Source: an uncultured Erysipelotrichaceae bacterium
GTDB lineage: Bacteria; Bacillota_I; Bacilli_A; Erysipelotrichales; Erysipelotrichaceae
NCBI GenBank assembly: GCA_937893225.1
Contig: CALBJM010000301.1
Span: forward strand, 62,001 to 126,000
DNA length: 64,000 bases
Direction of reading: 5' to 3'
Below the pieces are notes generated by a model that saw nothing but the letters and a program-made list of their open reading frames with translations, had not been told where the DNA came from and ran no database searches. This document shows, piece by piece, positions 54,077 to 63,332 of the stretch; the stretch's first letter is position 1; every line of letters begins with the position of its first letter. The position numbers and the translations under genes are program-made.

Positions 54077-54355
54077 ATGCAGTTAGAAGATAAAAAAGTA
54101 AAAACAATAGCAAGTGCATTTGAAGTGTCTGAAGATTTAGTAAAGTCTATTTTAGATGCATATATGGCATTGACGTTGAATAACATTTTGGTTAATAAAG
54201 ATGATCAAACAATGTTTGGTGTTATGAAACTTGATCGTCAAAACAAAATGTTGCAAATTGTTGATAATACTGATTATATTGACAATATTTTCACAGGCAA
54301 CGTATCGCCAGAAATTTTTAAAAGGTTCTTGCTATTTGGAAACAACAAAATCTAG
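54077..54355 (+). CDS. Uncharacterised small protein (92 aa)
   Basis: No family recognised. It begins right after the helicase stop (TAAATG), so translation is probably coupled. A helical N-terminus (VKTIASAFEVSEDLVKSILD) that could be an HTH is followed by a short beta part. It ends with TAG. Probably a DNA-related accessory protein, by context only. Confidence 0.65.
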   Translation: MQLEDKKVKTIASAFEVSEDLVKSILDAYMALTLNNILVNKDDQTMFGVMKLDRQNKMLQIVDNTDYIDNIFTGNVSPEIFKRFLLFGNNKI

Positions 54356-54363
54356 TAGCAATA

Positions 54364-55098
54364 ATGTCTTTAAAAAAACGTGATTTTAAGCATAATCAGG
54401 AAATAAAAAAGTCTGATTTATGTATTAAAATAAATACAGTTTATGATAGTATAAAAGATAGCAAGGATTTCAATGTATATTATAATTCCTTGCATGATTT
54501 GCTTAAAGAGTTTTTTACAAAAGAGTATTGTTATTCAAAAGGAACCTTGCCATATCCTGATTTTGATGAAGAGATGGTTGAGGATTTCATGATGAATTGG
54601 CAACGTCAGGGATTTTCTTTACGTGCAAGAGAGAAGAAGAAAAAGCCTTATAAGACACTAGTTGATAAATTATCAAGTGATGAAGTTAAACGAGCGTCGC
54701 ATTATCTTAATCTTTATGAGTATAGACGTAAGTTGTGTGATTTTGATAAATATACAGTCCCTATTAGCGAACATTTAGATTATGCGTATTCTTTAATAGA
54801 TGATAGGAATAAGTATAAAAATATTGACGATTTAGTTTGTCGAGAATTAGAGCGTATTTATGATAACAATTTATTTGTTGAAGATAAGTTAAATTTTCAT
54901 ATATTTGTTTTTATTTCAATGTTTTTGGGTTCTTTTGATTTAGAGTACATTTATTCAAGTTTGTTTTACAGATTAACAAAAGAAGATTTTTTGTTGAATG
55001 CCGTAAAATGTAACGTGAAGAATGCAGTCAAACGAATCGAGAGACGACTAGATGGCATTGAAAGCAACGAAGAAGTGTGCAAAAGTCCTGAACAGTGA
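54364..55098 (+). CDS. Uncharacterised protein (244 aa)
   Basis: No family recognised. Helical and basic, with a KKKPYKTLVDKLSSDEVK part and aromatic-rich helices near the C-terminus (NFHIFVFISMFLGSFDLEYI) that could be buried or membrane-associated. No clear ribosome-binding site, so coupling with the upstream gene 8 bases away is likely. Its end overlaps the next gene by 47 bases. Confidence 0.65.
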   Translation: MSLKKRDFKHNQEIKKSDLCIKINTVYDSIKDSKDFNVYYNSLHDLLKEFFTKEYCYSKGTLPYPDFDEEMVEDFMMNWQRQGFSLRAREKKKKPYKTLVDKLSSDEVKRASHYLNLYEYRRKLCDFDKYTVPISEHLDYAYSLIDDRNKYKNIDDLVCRELERIYDNNLFVEDKLNFHIFVFISMFLGSFDLEYIYSSLFYRLTKEDFLLNAVKCNVKNAVKRIERRLDGIESNEEVCKSPEQ

Positions 55099-55453
55099 AA
55101 ACAGTTTTTTGTATTTAGCATTATCTGTTTTATCTGAAGAAGGGTATCCTTCAATATCTGCGATTTGTGCTGTCATTGGTCCTACAAACTTTTTACGTTT
55201 AGTGACAGTTTTAGGTGGTGCCAATTTAAAAATTCCTTCGTCAATGGAATTGTCTACGTCAGTTGTGGCAGCGTTGTACCTTTATCACCTATATGTTGAG
55301 CCAATGTCCGAAAAAGATTTTATCCAGGCGTATGAAATTGATTTAGTAACTTTAATGGCTATTAAGAAAAGAGCAAAACAATGGATAAAGTCAATGAAAG
55401 ATAAAGGTATTAATGTTCGGTATTTATTACAAAAAGCTGTGGATTTAAAATAA
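55052..55453 (+). CDS. Uncharacterised protein with possible HTH (133 aa)
   Basis: No family recognised. Two helical parts, one of which (YPSISAICAVIGPTNFLRLV) and another (DFIQAYEIDLVTLMAIKKRA) look like HTH units. GAGAG lies before the ATG. It overlaps the previous gene by 47 bases and its stop overlaps the next start (TAATG). Its place before the terminase suggests a packaging or regulatory role. Confidence 0.65.
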   Translation: MALKATKKCAKVLNSENSFLYLALSVLSEEGYPSISAICAVIGPTNFLRLVTVLGGANLKIPSSMELSTSVVAALYLYHLYVEPMSEKDFIQAYEIDLVTLMAIKKRAKQWIKSMKDKGINVRYLLQKAVDLK

Positions 55454-56172
55454 TGGCAAATTTTTATAATGATGATTTTGATGAAGATATTGTTCCTGTG
55501 AATGCAAGCTTTTCTACAACGATGAGTAGTGCCGACGATTATAATCGTGATGAAAGTAACAAAAATACTTTAGGAATTTTTAAGTCTGTAATAAATTTTG
55601 CGAATGCTTTAAAAGAAATTAATACTAAAGAAACTGCGCAAACTTTAAAAAATATGACTGATTTTATTTCGCAGACATATTTGAATTATAGATTTCAAAA
55701 TGGTTTGATTGCTGAAGATATGAAACGAAATCTATTGTCACGCTTTAATGAAGTTATGGTTTCTTGTACACCTGCAGAATTAACAGATATGTATCGTGCT
55801 ATTAATGAAGCTGGTGTTGCAGACCTTGATAGAATTTTTGGTGCACGTTCTGGCGGTATTAATATTAACATGCAAGGCCCTACTCATAATGTCTATGACA
55901 ACCATGTTGAGAATCAATTGAATCAGCAGCAAAATGTATATAGCAACAATGAAAGCGTAATGAAATCACTTGAACCAAAAACTGTTAGCAGTATGACTAA
56001 AATGGCGGAAGCTGCTGGTGTTTGGGGACAGATAGGTGTGCCAAGGCAAAATCAAGTGGAATATAAACCTGCTGAAAAAATACAGACTGGTACTGAAAAG
56101 ATTGCAAATATGCTTGATGCCACTTTTCATGAAATAAAAGCAGAAGAAAAGAAAAAATTAAACGAAGAATAA
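55453..56172 (+). CDS. Candidate small terminase subunit (239 aa)
   Basis: Helical protein with an acidic N-terminus, a central helical region (about 30-125), a flexible Gln/Asn-rich part (about 145-170, ENQLNQQQNVYSNN) and a Lys/Glu-rich C-terminal helix. It lies 27 bases before the large terminase gene, where T4 gp16 (164 residues, helical) sits relative to gp17. No sequence motif settles the call, so it rests on position and helical layout. Confidence 0.5.
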   Translation: MANFYNDDFDEDIVPVNASFSTTMSSADDYNRDESNKNTLGIFKSVINFANALKEINTKETAQTLKNMTDFISQTYLNYRFQNGLIAEDMKRNLLSRFNEVMVSCTPAELTDMYRAINEAGVADLDRIFGARSGGININMQGPTHNVYDNHVENQLNQQQNVYSNNESVMKSLEPKTVSSMTKMAEAAGVWGQIGVPRQNQVEYKPAEKIQTGTEKIANMLDATFHEIKAEEKKKLNEE

Positions 56173-56199
56173 TTTTGAATATTTTCTAATAGGTTTCTA

Positions 56200-59100
56200 A
56201 TGGTTGAGATTTTACATAATAATTATCAAATTCCTGTTTATTCTGTTGAAGATCAAGAAAACATTATTAACTTGATTCATTCTAAAGAATTTAATGATAT
56301 TTATTCTTTTTATTCTGAACAAATTCCTCGTGGTTCACGTTTAGAGCAATTGCCTGATTTTGAAAAAAGAATGGGTTTCTATTTGTATTATACAGGTCAG
56401 GAACAATTCTTAAATCAGCTTGATGTCTTGTTGTATAAAAAGCATATGCCGACTATTCAAGAATTCTTGAAAGATGATGCATATATGGGTAATTCGTATG
56501 CAATTATTTATCCATACTGGCGACAAATTTTAGCAAAAATATTTGACCCATCAAATCAGTATTTCGAATGTGTTACTGGTGATACAGAAATTCCATTAAT
56601 GGATGGTTCAGTAAAAACTGTAGCAGATTTATGTTTATTTGGTTATGAAGGTTGTTATGTATACACATGGAACGAACAAAAGCATTCTGTCGAACCTGGT
56701 GAAATAGAAGGCATTCAATATAGTGGTGAAAAGAGAGTTTATGAAATAACTTTAGACAATGGAAAGGTTTTTAAGTGCACTGGAAATCATAAATTTTTGA
56801 ATAGAAATAATAAGTGGGTATTGACAAAGGATTTAAAAGTAGGTGATTCATTAATGCCTTTTGAAAGATTTGTAGAAGATAAAACTGCAAAAGGTGTAAA
56901 ATCATATGAAAAAGTAATCATACCTTCAAAAAATTCTGTTGTAAATTCAGAATACACACATCGTTTAAGTGCATTGTGGAAATATGGTCGAAAATATAAA
57001 GCGCCTGTAAAGAATATGAATGAAAGGGTACGTTATGAAGTTATACATCATAAAGATGGTAACAAATATAATAACAACCCAACTAATTTAATTTATTTAG
57101 ATAGTAAGACGCATCTAGATTATCATACAAAATTCGCAAGAAAACAATTAAAATTGTATAACGAAGCTTATAAGAATGGTGTCAAAGAAGTTGTTGATTC
57201 TATAAAAAATAGGTTAAGAAAGGGTTCAGTAAACAGGTGGTCAGACGAACAACAACATAAGTTAGCTTCAGAACGTATGTCATCGCGGAATCTGCAAGAT
57301 AATTATGCTTCCAAAATTTCTGTTGCTTTTTGGAACAGTGAAAAAGGTGCATTATTAAAAGAAAATTTAAGAATAAAACAAAGAGAGAAAAACTTAAAAA
57401 ATAATCCTTCAGCAAGGTTAGATATATCAAAGGAGCGTTTTATTGAAACTTTAAAAGATAGTTTTTCATTAAGAGAAGTTGAAAGAAAATTAAATTGTTC
57501 CAGATGTTATATAATCAATAAGTTAAAATTTTATAATATCAACCATAAAGATATATTAAAAAAAGTGACTGAAGAAGAAGTTAGACACTTATTAAGTTGT
57601 GGCTATACTATAGATGAGTGCGCAAGTAATACTTGTATTAAAGTAAAGACTTTAAAGGCCTGGTGCAATAAGTTTGATATTAATACAAAAGACGAAATTA
57701 AATATAATCATAAAATTGTTAGTATAAAATTGTTAGAAAAAAGCGAATCTACTTTTAACGTTTGTATTCGTGGTAATCATAATTTTGCAATAGACAGTGG
57801 AGTATATGCTTCTAATTGTGTTTTTCGTGGAAGTATTGGTTGTTTGTCTGGCGATACAAAAATATTATCTGATAATAAATTAGTATCCATTGAAAATTTA
57901 GCAAGTTTAGGCGAAGATAATGAATTTAATGTTTTATCGTATGACATTAAAAATAATGTATTTGTAAAAGCAAAAGCTTTTAATGCTCGTTGTACTGGAA
58001 AGAATAGAAAAGTATTAAGTGTTAGTCTATCTGACGGAACAACGTTAGAATGTACGGGTGATCATAGATTTCTATTGAGTTCAGGTCATTATGTTGAAGC
58101 AAAAGATTTAAGAAAGAATGATATTTTGTGCTCAAATAGTGGTAGTGTTACTGTTAAAGATGTGCATGATTTTGATAAAAAATGTGAAGTATATGATATA
58201 GAAGTACCTGTTTATCATAATTTTGCTGTAGTAACGGATTCAGGGAATTTAATTATTTTACACAATTCTGGAAAATCGACCATTGCGCGTAGAGGTTTAA
58301 TTTATGCACTTTATCGTATATGTTGTTTAAGATCACCCCATAAGTTATTTAATATTGCGCCAGATACTGTTTTATCTGCTTTGATGATTTCTGTTACGTT
58401 ACAGCAAGCACAAGATACAGCGTTGAAACCTGTGCTTGAAATGATTCGTAATTCACCGTGTTTTCATGAAGTACGTAAAATGACGGCATTTGATTCATTT
58501 GGGCCAAACGATCCTGTTCCGTTTTGTCGTCAAGGAAATGGCATTAGGTTCCCAAATAACGTGTATTTGTCTGTAGGTTCAAATATCAATCATATTATTG
58601 GTTATAGTGTCTTTGGGTCGATCTTTGACGAAGCGGAAGAAAAAGATTCATCCGAAGCGTTTAAACTATATACAGGTTTACGTGAACGTATTAGATCACG
58701 TTTCTTAAATTCATCATTAATTTATTGCGCGTTGATTTCGTCATCTAAATCAAAATCAGGAATGGTTTGGGAATATATTCACAAAATTAAACCTGATGAC
58801 CCTGAAACATTACTGCTTGATCCTGCTATTTGGGAGGTGAAGGGTGATGCTTTAGGTTTATCTGGAAAACATTTTTGGATTTATATTGGCACTAAAACAC
58901 ACCCGTCAAAAGTGTTACCTGAAGAATATAATGATGTACCTTTAGATAAATTGAATTATGTTCCGCCAGCAGGTTGTGAATTATTAGAAGTTCCTATTGA
59001 ATATAAACGTGAGTTTGAAAATAATATTGAAGCAGCTATTCAAAACATTGCAGGTAGAACAACAGATACGTCTGATAGACCTTTTGATGATTTGTCCCGT

Positions 59101-61155
59101 ATCGGTGATTGTAAACAATTGTTACCTGAAGTTCATTTAGAAGCGCCTTTAGGTGATCAGATCCCATTGATTGATAAATTGCCAAAAGAGTTATTTCAAG
59201 AAACAACGTTAGGGCCGCGTTTAGCAAGGTATCCAAATGCACCAAGATTTTGTTTTTCTGAAGATACAAAAGTAAAATTATTATCTGGTATTTCGAAAAC
59301 AATGAAAGAGTTGTCAGATGATTATAAAAATGGTGTAGAAAATTTTGTTTATTCATGGGATTGTAATAAAAATAAGTGGTGTGTAGGTAAAATTGTTTTT
59401 GCTGGTGTTACAAAATCAGTAAACAAACTAGCAAAAGTAACATTAGATGATGGAAGTATTATAAAGTGTACGCCTGATCATAAATTTTTGTTGAAATCTG
59501 GAGTGTATAAACCAGTATCAGAAATTGATTTTAATGAAAGTTTGTTGGCTATTTACAAAAGTGACTTTGGTGATTTAATTGACTTGTTTGTTGTTAATCA
59601 TAAAATCAAAAGTATTGAATATATTGATTATCCAAATTTTATTGATGTATATGATTTAACTATTGAAAATAAAGAAAAAACACATAATTTTGCTTTAGAT
59701 GCTGGTGTGGTTGTTTCCAATTGTCATGTTGATCTCGCTTCACAGTCAACATCTCAAGCAGGTTATTCGTTGTGGCATAAAGAATATATCGTAAATGATT
59801 TGGGGGAACATCAAACTGTTTTCGTTGCTGATTTTGTGTCATGGATTTCAGCGCCAAATAGAATTGACCATGATGCTATTAAACAGTTGTCATTAGATTT
59901 ACGTGATAAAGCAGGTGTATATATTAAAACCATTTCGTACGACCAATTTCAATCGGAATATGTAAGACAGTCTTTACAGCAGCATCATGAGTTTGAAAAT
60001 GTACGCTATCAATCTGTTGATCGTGATATTACAGCATACTTGAATTTTGCACAGTGGATGATTACTGGCCGAATTAAAGTAGGTGATTGCCCATATTTAC
60101 GTGAACAGTTAGGATATATTGGTGTTGCAGACAAAAAGCTAGTAACAACGCACAAAAAAGATATGGCTGATAGTTGTTTGTCATATGATACAAAAATCTT
60201 TTTATTGTCTGGAAAAGTTTTAACAATTGAAGAGTTGTATCATTCCGATATTGAACATGAATGGGTTTTGGCATGTGATTGTGAAACAAAACAGTTGAAG
60301 CCAGTTAAGATTGAGCGTGTTTTAGAAAAGTACACACCTGAAACATTATTACAGTTCACTTTAAGCAATGGTAAAACTTTTGCATGTACGGATGACCATT
60401 TAATATTAATGAAAGATGGAACATACAAACATGCTGAAGAAATCATACCATATGATGAATTGATGCCATTCAATTATTATCATGAATTAAATTATCATGA
60501 TCGTTATAGAAAAGTTGTTAATCCGTTTAAAGGAACATCAAAATTCCTATACAAAATCGTTTCACAAGATTTATTGTCTAATGCAATTGCTGAAGCTAAA
60601 AAACGTGCTGTTGTTGACGGCAGTAAGTTTACTGTTATTCATCATAAGTCGCACAATAAAAATGATGACAGACCTGAAAATTTAGTTCCATTAACAAATA
60701 TTGAACATACAAATTTACATGCAATGACAGGTCGTGAAATTAAGGCGTTCCATGATAGGACTGTTATGAAACGTGCTAGAACAAAAATCATCAATGAAGG
60801 TTTAGCGTTGATGAAGCAAGTTAACCCTGAAGGGTATAGACGATATTTGTTGAAGCATGATTTAGGTGACAAACTAGCTGAACAAAAGTCAAAAGTTGAA
60901 AACTTGCATGTATATGTAACACAAATAACAAGAATTGAGAATTCGAAACCTGTTTATGATATTGTGCTGAATTCTATCCATAATTTTGCATTAGATTGTA
61001 ATGTGTTTGTTCACAATTGTGTTGGTGCAGTTAATAATGCATATTTGGATGCAACACCTGTTGAATTTCCATATATTGAAGCTAAAGCGCCTGAAGTAAA
61101 GGCGGAGGATAGTTTTAATTATGATGCGAAAAGACAAGAAGTTATTGAAATTTAA
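56200..61155 (+). CDS. Terminase large subunit (gp17-like) with four inteins
   Basis: A 1651-residue precursor. Removing inteins at residues 124-539, 548-689, 1018-1174 and 1326-1606 leaves about 655 residues, close to T4 gp17 (610). Extein motifs: Walker A GSIG joined to SGKSTIARR, Walker B SIFDEAEE, coupling motif ALISSSKSKSG; then the nuclease domain with RF joined to CHVDLASQSTSQ (first catalytic Asp) and HKKDMADS joined to CVGAVNNAY (final metal Asp). It cuts concatemeric DNA and pumps it into proheads. Each intein falls in or next to a catalytic motif. AGGT lies before the ATG; a candidate small subunit lies upstream. Confidence 0.92.
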   Translation: MVEILHNNYQIPVYSVEDQENIINLIHSKEFNDIYSFYSEQIPRGSRLEQLPDFEKRMGFYLYYTGQEQFLNQLDVLLYKKHMPTIQEFLKDDAYMGNSYAIIYPYWRQILAKIFDPSNQYFECVTGDTEIPLMDGSVKTVADLCLFGYEGCYVYTWNEQKHSVEPGEIEGIQYSGEKRVYEITLDNGKVFKCTGNHKFLNRNNKWVLTKDLKVGDSLMPFERFVEDKTAKGVKSYEKVIIPSKNSVVNSEYTHRLSALWKYGRKYKAPVKNMNERVRYEVIHHKDGNKYNNNPTNLIYLDSKTHLDYHTKFARKQLKLYNEAYKNGVKEVVDSIKNRLRKGSVNRWSDEQQHKLASERMSSRNLQDNYASKISVAFWNSEKGALLKENLRIKQREKNLKNNPSARLDISKERFIETLKDSFSLREVERKLNCSRCYIINKLKFYNINHKDILKKVTEEEVRHLLSCGYTIDECASNTCIKVKTLKAWCNKFDINTKDEIKYNHKIVSIKLLEKSESTFNVCIRGNHNFAIDSGVYASNCVFRGSIGCLSGDTKILSDNKLVSIENLASLGEDNEFNVLSYDIKNNVFVKAKAFNARCTGKNRKVLSVSLSDGTTLECTGDHRFLLSSGHYVEAKDLRKNDILCSNSGSVTVKDVHDFDKKCEVYDIEVPVYHNFAVVTDSGNLIILHNSGKSTIARRGLIYALYRICCLRSPHKLFNIAPDTVLSALMISVTLQQAQDTALKPVLEMIRNSPCFHEVRKMTAFDSFGPNDPVPFCRQGNGIRFPNNVYLSVGSNINHIIGYSVFGSIFDEAEEKDSSEAFKLYTGLRERIRSRFLNSSLIYCALISSSKSKSGMVWEYIHKIKPDDPETLLLDPAIWEVKGDALGLSGKHFWIYIGTKTHPSKVLPEEYNDVPLDKLNYVPPAGCELLEVPIEYKREFENNIEAAIQNIAGRTTDTSDRPFDDLSRIGDCKQLLPEVHLEAPLGDQIPLIDKLPKELFQETTLGPRLARYPNAPRFCFSEDTKVKLLSGISKTMKELSDDYKNGVENFVYSWDCNKNKWCVGKIVFAGVTKSVNKLAKVTLDDGSIIKCTPDHKFLLKSGVYKPVSEIDFNESLLAIYKSDFGDLIDLFVVNHKIKSIEYIDYPNFIDVYDLTIENKEKTHNFALDAGVVVSNCHVDLASQSTSQAGYSLWHKEYIVNDLGEHQTVFVADFVSWISAPNRIDHDAIKQLSLDLRDKAGVYIKTISYDQFQSEYVRQSLQQHHEFENVRYQSVDRDITAYLNFAQWMITGRIKVGDCPYLREQLGYIGVADKKLVTTHKKDMADSCLSYDTKIFLLSGKVLTIEELYHSDIEHEWVLACDCETKQLKPVKIERVLEKYTPETLLQFTLSNGKTFACTDDHLILMKDGTYKHAEEIIPYDELMPFNYYHELNYHDRYRKVVNPFKGTSKFLYKIVSQDLLSNAIAEAKKRAVVDGSKFTVIHHKSHNKNDDRPENLVPLTNIEHTNLHAMTGREIKAFHDRTVMKRARTKIINEGLALMKQVNPEGYRRYLLKHDLGDKLAEQKSKVENLHVYVTQITRIENSKPVYDIVLNSIHNFALDCNVFVHNCVGAVNNAYLDATPVEFPYIEAKAPEVKAEDSFNYDAKRQEVIEI
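56569..57816 (+). other. Terminase intein A, with HNH endonuclease
   Basis: 416 residues, from Cys124 (CVTGDTEIPL) to Asn539 (GVYASN), followed by Cys+1. Block B is VFKCTGNHKFLNRNN. The central HNH core (VIHHKDGNKYNNNPTNLIYL) is followed by helical, HTH-like units (LREVERKLNCSRCYIINKLK). Block F is TFNVCIRGNHNFAIDSG. The penultimate residue is Ser, not His. It lies just before the Walker A region. Confidence 0.92.
57841..58266 (+). other. Terminase intein B, mini-intein in Walker A
   Basis: 142 residues, from Cys548 (CLSGDTKIL) to Asn689 (IILHN), followed by Ser+1. Block B is LECTGDHRFLLSSG; block F is EVYDIEVPVYHNFAVVTDSG. No endonuclease. It splits GSIG from SGKST and starts only 8 residues after intein A ends. 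Confidence 0.93.
59251..59721 (+). other. Terminase intein C, mini-intein at first nuclease Asp
   Basis: 157 residues, from Cys1018 (CFSEDTKVKLL) to Asn1174 (VVVSN), followed by Cys+1. Block B is IIKCTPDHKFLLKSG; block F is DVYDLTIENKEKTHNFALDA. No endonuclease. Penultimate residue Ser. The C-extein continues CHVDLASQ. Confidence 0.92.
60175..61017 (+). other. Terminase intein D, with HNH endonuclease
   Basis: 281 residues, from Cys1326 (CLSYDTKIFLL) to Asn1606 (VFVHN), followed by Cys+1. Block B is FACTDDHLILMKDG; the HNH core is TVIHHKSHNKNDDRPENLVP; block F is PVYDIVLNSIHNFALD. It splits KKDMADS from CVGAVNNAY in the nuclease domain. Confidence 0.92.
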
Positions 61156-61166
61156 GGAATAACACG

Positions 61167-63332
61167 ATGGTTGATGTTTGCTTGATTACTGATGAAGGTT
61201 ATGCTGATTATACATATGTTTGTATAAAGAGTATGTTATTTTCAAAAAATAAAGCAAGTAAATATAATGTATTTGTGTTATTAGAAATTCAAGACAATTC
61301 ATATAAATTTGTTGAAAAGAAATTAACATCACTATCATGTAGAAATTTTAATATTAAATGTATTAAGGCATCCAGCGAAAAGTATAAATCATTTGAATTG
61401 TCTGGGTTCCATGTAAAGTCAGCAGATTTATTAAAATTTGATTTGATGAATATTTTTACAAATAAAGATAAATTGTTGTATTTGGATGGCGACATTATTG
61501 TCAATAAAGATTTATCTGATTTGTTTAATATAGATTTATGTGATAATTATTTTGCGGCGAACTATCATGCAGCATCAACAGATGAAACAAAGCACCGTAT
61601 AGGTTTATCATTAAAACATGTTTATAATGCAGGTGTTTTGTTATTCAATTTAAAAAAGATGCGTGATGAAAATCTTTATGAAAAATTGATAGAAACTAGA
61701 AAAACCAATGAGTATATTTTAAAAGCGAAATCATTAGATCAGTTGACATTTAATTTTGTTTGTAAAGAGCATATAAAAGAATTTAATCCAAAACATCATT
61801 TAATGTTTAGGAATAATTGGGATTTAAATCTTTATAACAATACATATCATACAAATTATCAGCATTTTAATAATGTGATAAATGATGCGACAATTATACA
61901 TTTTGTAGGTCCTGATTGTAAACCGTGGAAGACCACTTCAAAAGCACATGATTTATGGAAGTTTATTGAAAATGAAAATTCATTGAGTGGTTTAAAAGTA
62001 TATGATGAATCAAATTATTTTGAATTAAAACCAAAGTCAAATAGTGTAATTGTTTTTTCTTTTGATAGTAATGTTACAGATCCGGCAATTGTTGCAATGT
62101 ATTCATTATTGGAAAACGCAAAAGATACTATACACATTATATGTTGTATATCTAATGATGTTTGCATTTTTAATAGAGCGAGAATTGTTAATCATTTAAA
62201 AGCTGTTAACAAAAAGTTTTTCATTAGTTTTATTGATGTTGAAAGCGTATTACATAAAAGTTTTGATCAAGCATTTGTTGTTCGAGGGATTACAAAACCG
62301 GCATATTATAGATTGTTTATGAGTAGCTTTTTGCCGAATTTTAAAAAGGTAGTTTATTCAGACATTGATGTTGTGTTTAAAAAAGATATTTTTGATGTTT
62401 ATTCTTTAGCTAAAGACAATAAAGCATATTATGCGGTTCCTTCCGTTAATTTGTCAGTACGTTCAAAGTTTGATGGGGATACGTGGAATTATTATTTTAA
62501 TAGCGGGTTTCTAGTTGCTAATTTAGATAGAATTAGACGGCTTGATAAAACAGATGAAATTGATGATTTGGTTGCAAGAAAGCTTAATTTTCAAGATCAA
62601 GATATTTTAAATAAAGTATATAAAGGTGAAATTGGGAAAGTTCCGCCTTCATATTGTTTAATTCCGTCAGCATATACAAATGAAGAAAGTAACAAATATT
62701 CACATTGTTGTGGCAATGATTTGTTTTCAGTTGACGAAGTAAATCAATTATCAGCCCCTCATATTATACATTATGCTGGAGTTAAGCCGTGGAATAATAA
62801 TAAAATAAATCTTGCTGATGAATGGCAAGTATATTGTGATAAAATATTTGACGGTAATTTCACAAAACTTGTTGAGTTGAAAGAAGAAAAGCAAGTTGTC
62901 AACGTTACTCAAGTTGAATTGTCAAAAGTTATTGGTAAAGAGTATTTGATAAAAAGGTTGGCTGGAATAAGGTCTTTCCAGTTGAATATAAACGATTTTA
63001 GACCTTGTTGTGTTGTCAGGTCATTTGATATGCAACATGAAGTGGTTTTTAGCTGTCGTGATGATTTTAGCAGCAATAACAAAAAGAAAAAGTTAATTGA
63101 TTTAAAAAGACAGTCCAAAATAGTGTTAGTCGAACAGTATATAAAAGGTTCTTTTGATGTAACTGTTGATGCATGGCTAAATGTTTCATGTCAAGATAAT
63201 TTAAGCAGTAATATTGAAGCAAAACTAATTGACTTGTCTAAACGTTTAATAATGCAGTTTCCGCAGTTTAGGTATTTGGATTTTCTAATTGCAGGTGATA
63301 AAGTGTATTTTAAACGTTTTAGAAATGAGTAG
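61167..63332 (+). CDS. Protein with two GT8-like glycosyltransferase domains
   Basis: 721 residues. Domain 1 (about 1-280) has the GT8 metal motif in LLYLDGDIIV near 108 and the C-terminal HFVGPDCKPW near 250. Domain 2 (about 290-570) has VVYSDIDVVF near 395 and IIHYAGVKPW near 535. Both keep DxD and HxGxxKPW-type residues, so both may be active. The C-terminal 150 residues are a separate domain (about 575-721) of unknown kind. GT8 enzymes move glucose or galactose from nucleotide sugars; phage members modify DNA bases or host surface sugars. The neighbours do not decide the acceptor. AAGGAAT lies before the ATG. Confidence 0.85.
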   Translation: MVDVCLITDEGYADYTYVCIKSMLFSKNKASKYNVFVLLEIQDNSYKFVEKKLTSLSCRNFNIKCIKASSEKYKSFELSGFHVKSADLLKFDLMNIFTNKDKLLYLDGDIIVNKDLSDLFNIDLCDNYFAANYHAASTDETKHRIGLSLKHVYNAGVLLFNLKKMRDENLYEKLIETRKTNEYILKAKSLDQLTFNFVCKEHIKEFNPKHHLMFRNNWDLNLYNNTYHTNYQHFNNVINDATIIHFVGPDCKPWKTTSKAHDLWKFIENENSLSGLKVYDESNYFELKPKSNSVIVFSFDSNVTDPAIVAMYSLLENAKDTIHIICCISNDVCIFNRARIVNHLKAVNKKFFISFIDVESVLHKSFDQAFVVRGITKPAYYRLFMSSFLPNFKKVVYSDIDVVFKKDIFDVYSLAKDNKAYYAVPSVNLSVRSKFDGDTWNYYFNSGFLVANLDRIRRLDKTDEIDDLVARKLNFQDQDILNKVYKGEIGKVPPSYCLIPSAYTNEESNKYSHCCGNDLFSVDEVNQLSAPHIIHYAGVKPWNNNKINLADEWQVYCDKIFDGNFTKLVELKEEKQVVNVTQVELSKVIGKEYLIKRLAGIRSFQLNINDFRPCCVVRSFDMQHEVVFSCRDDFSSNNKKKKLIDLKRQSKIVLVEQYIKGSFDVTVDAWLNVSCQDNLSSNIEAKLIDLSKRLIMQFPQFRYLDFLIAGDKVYFKRFRNE

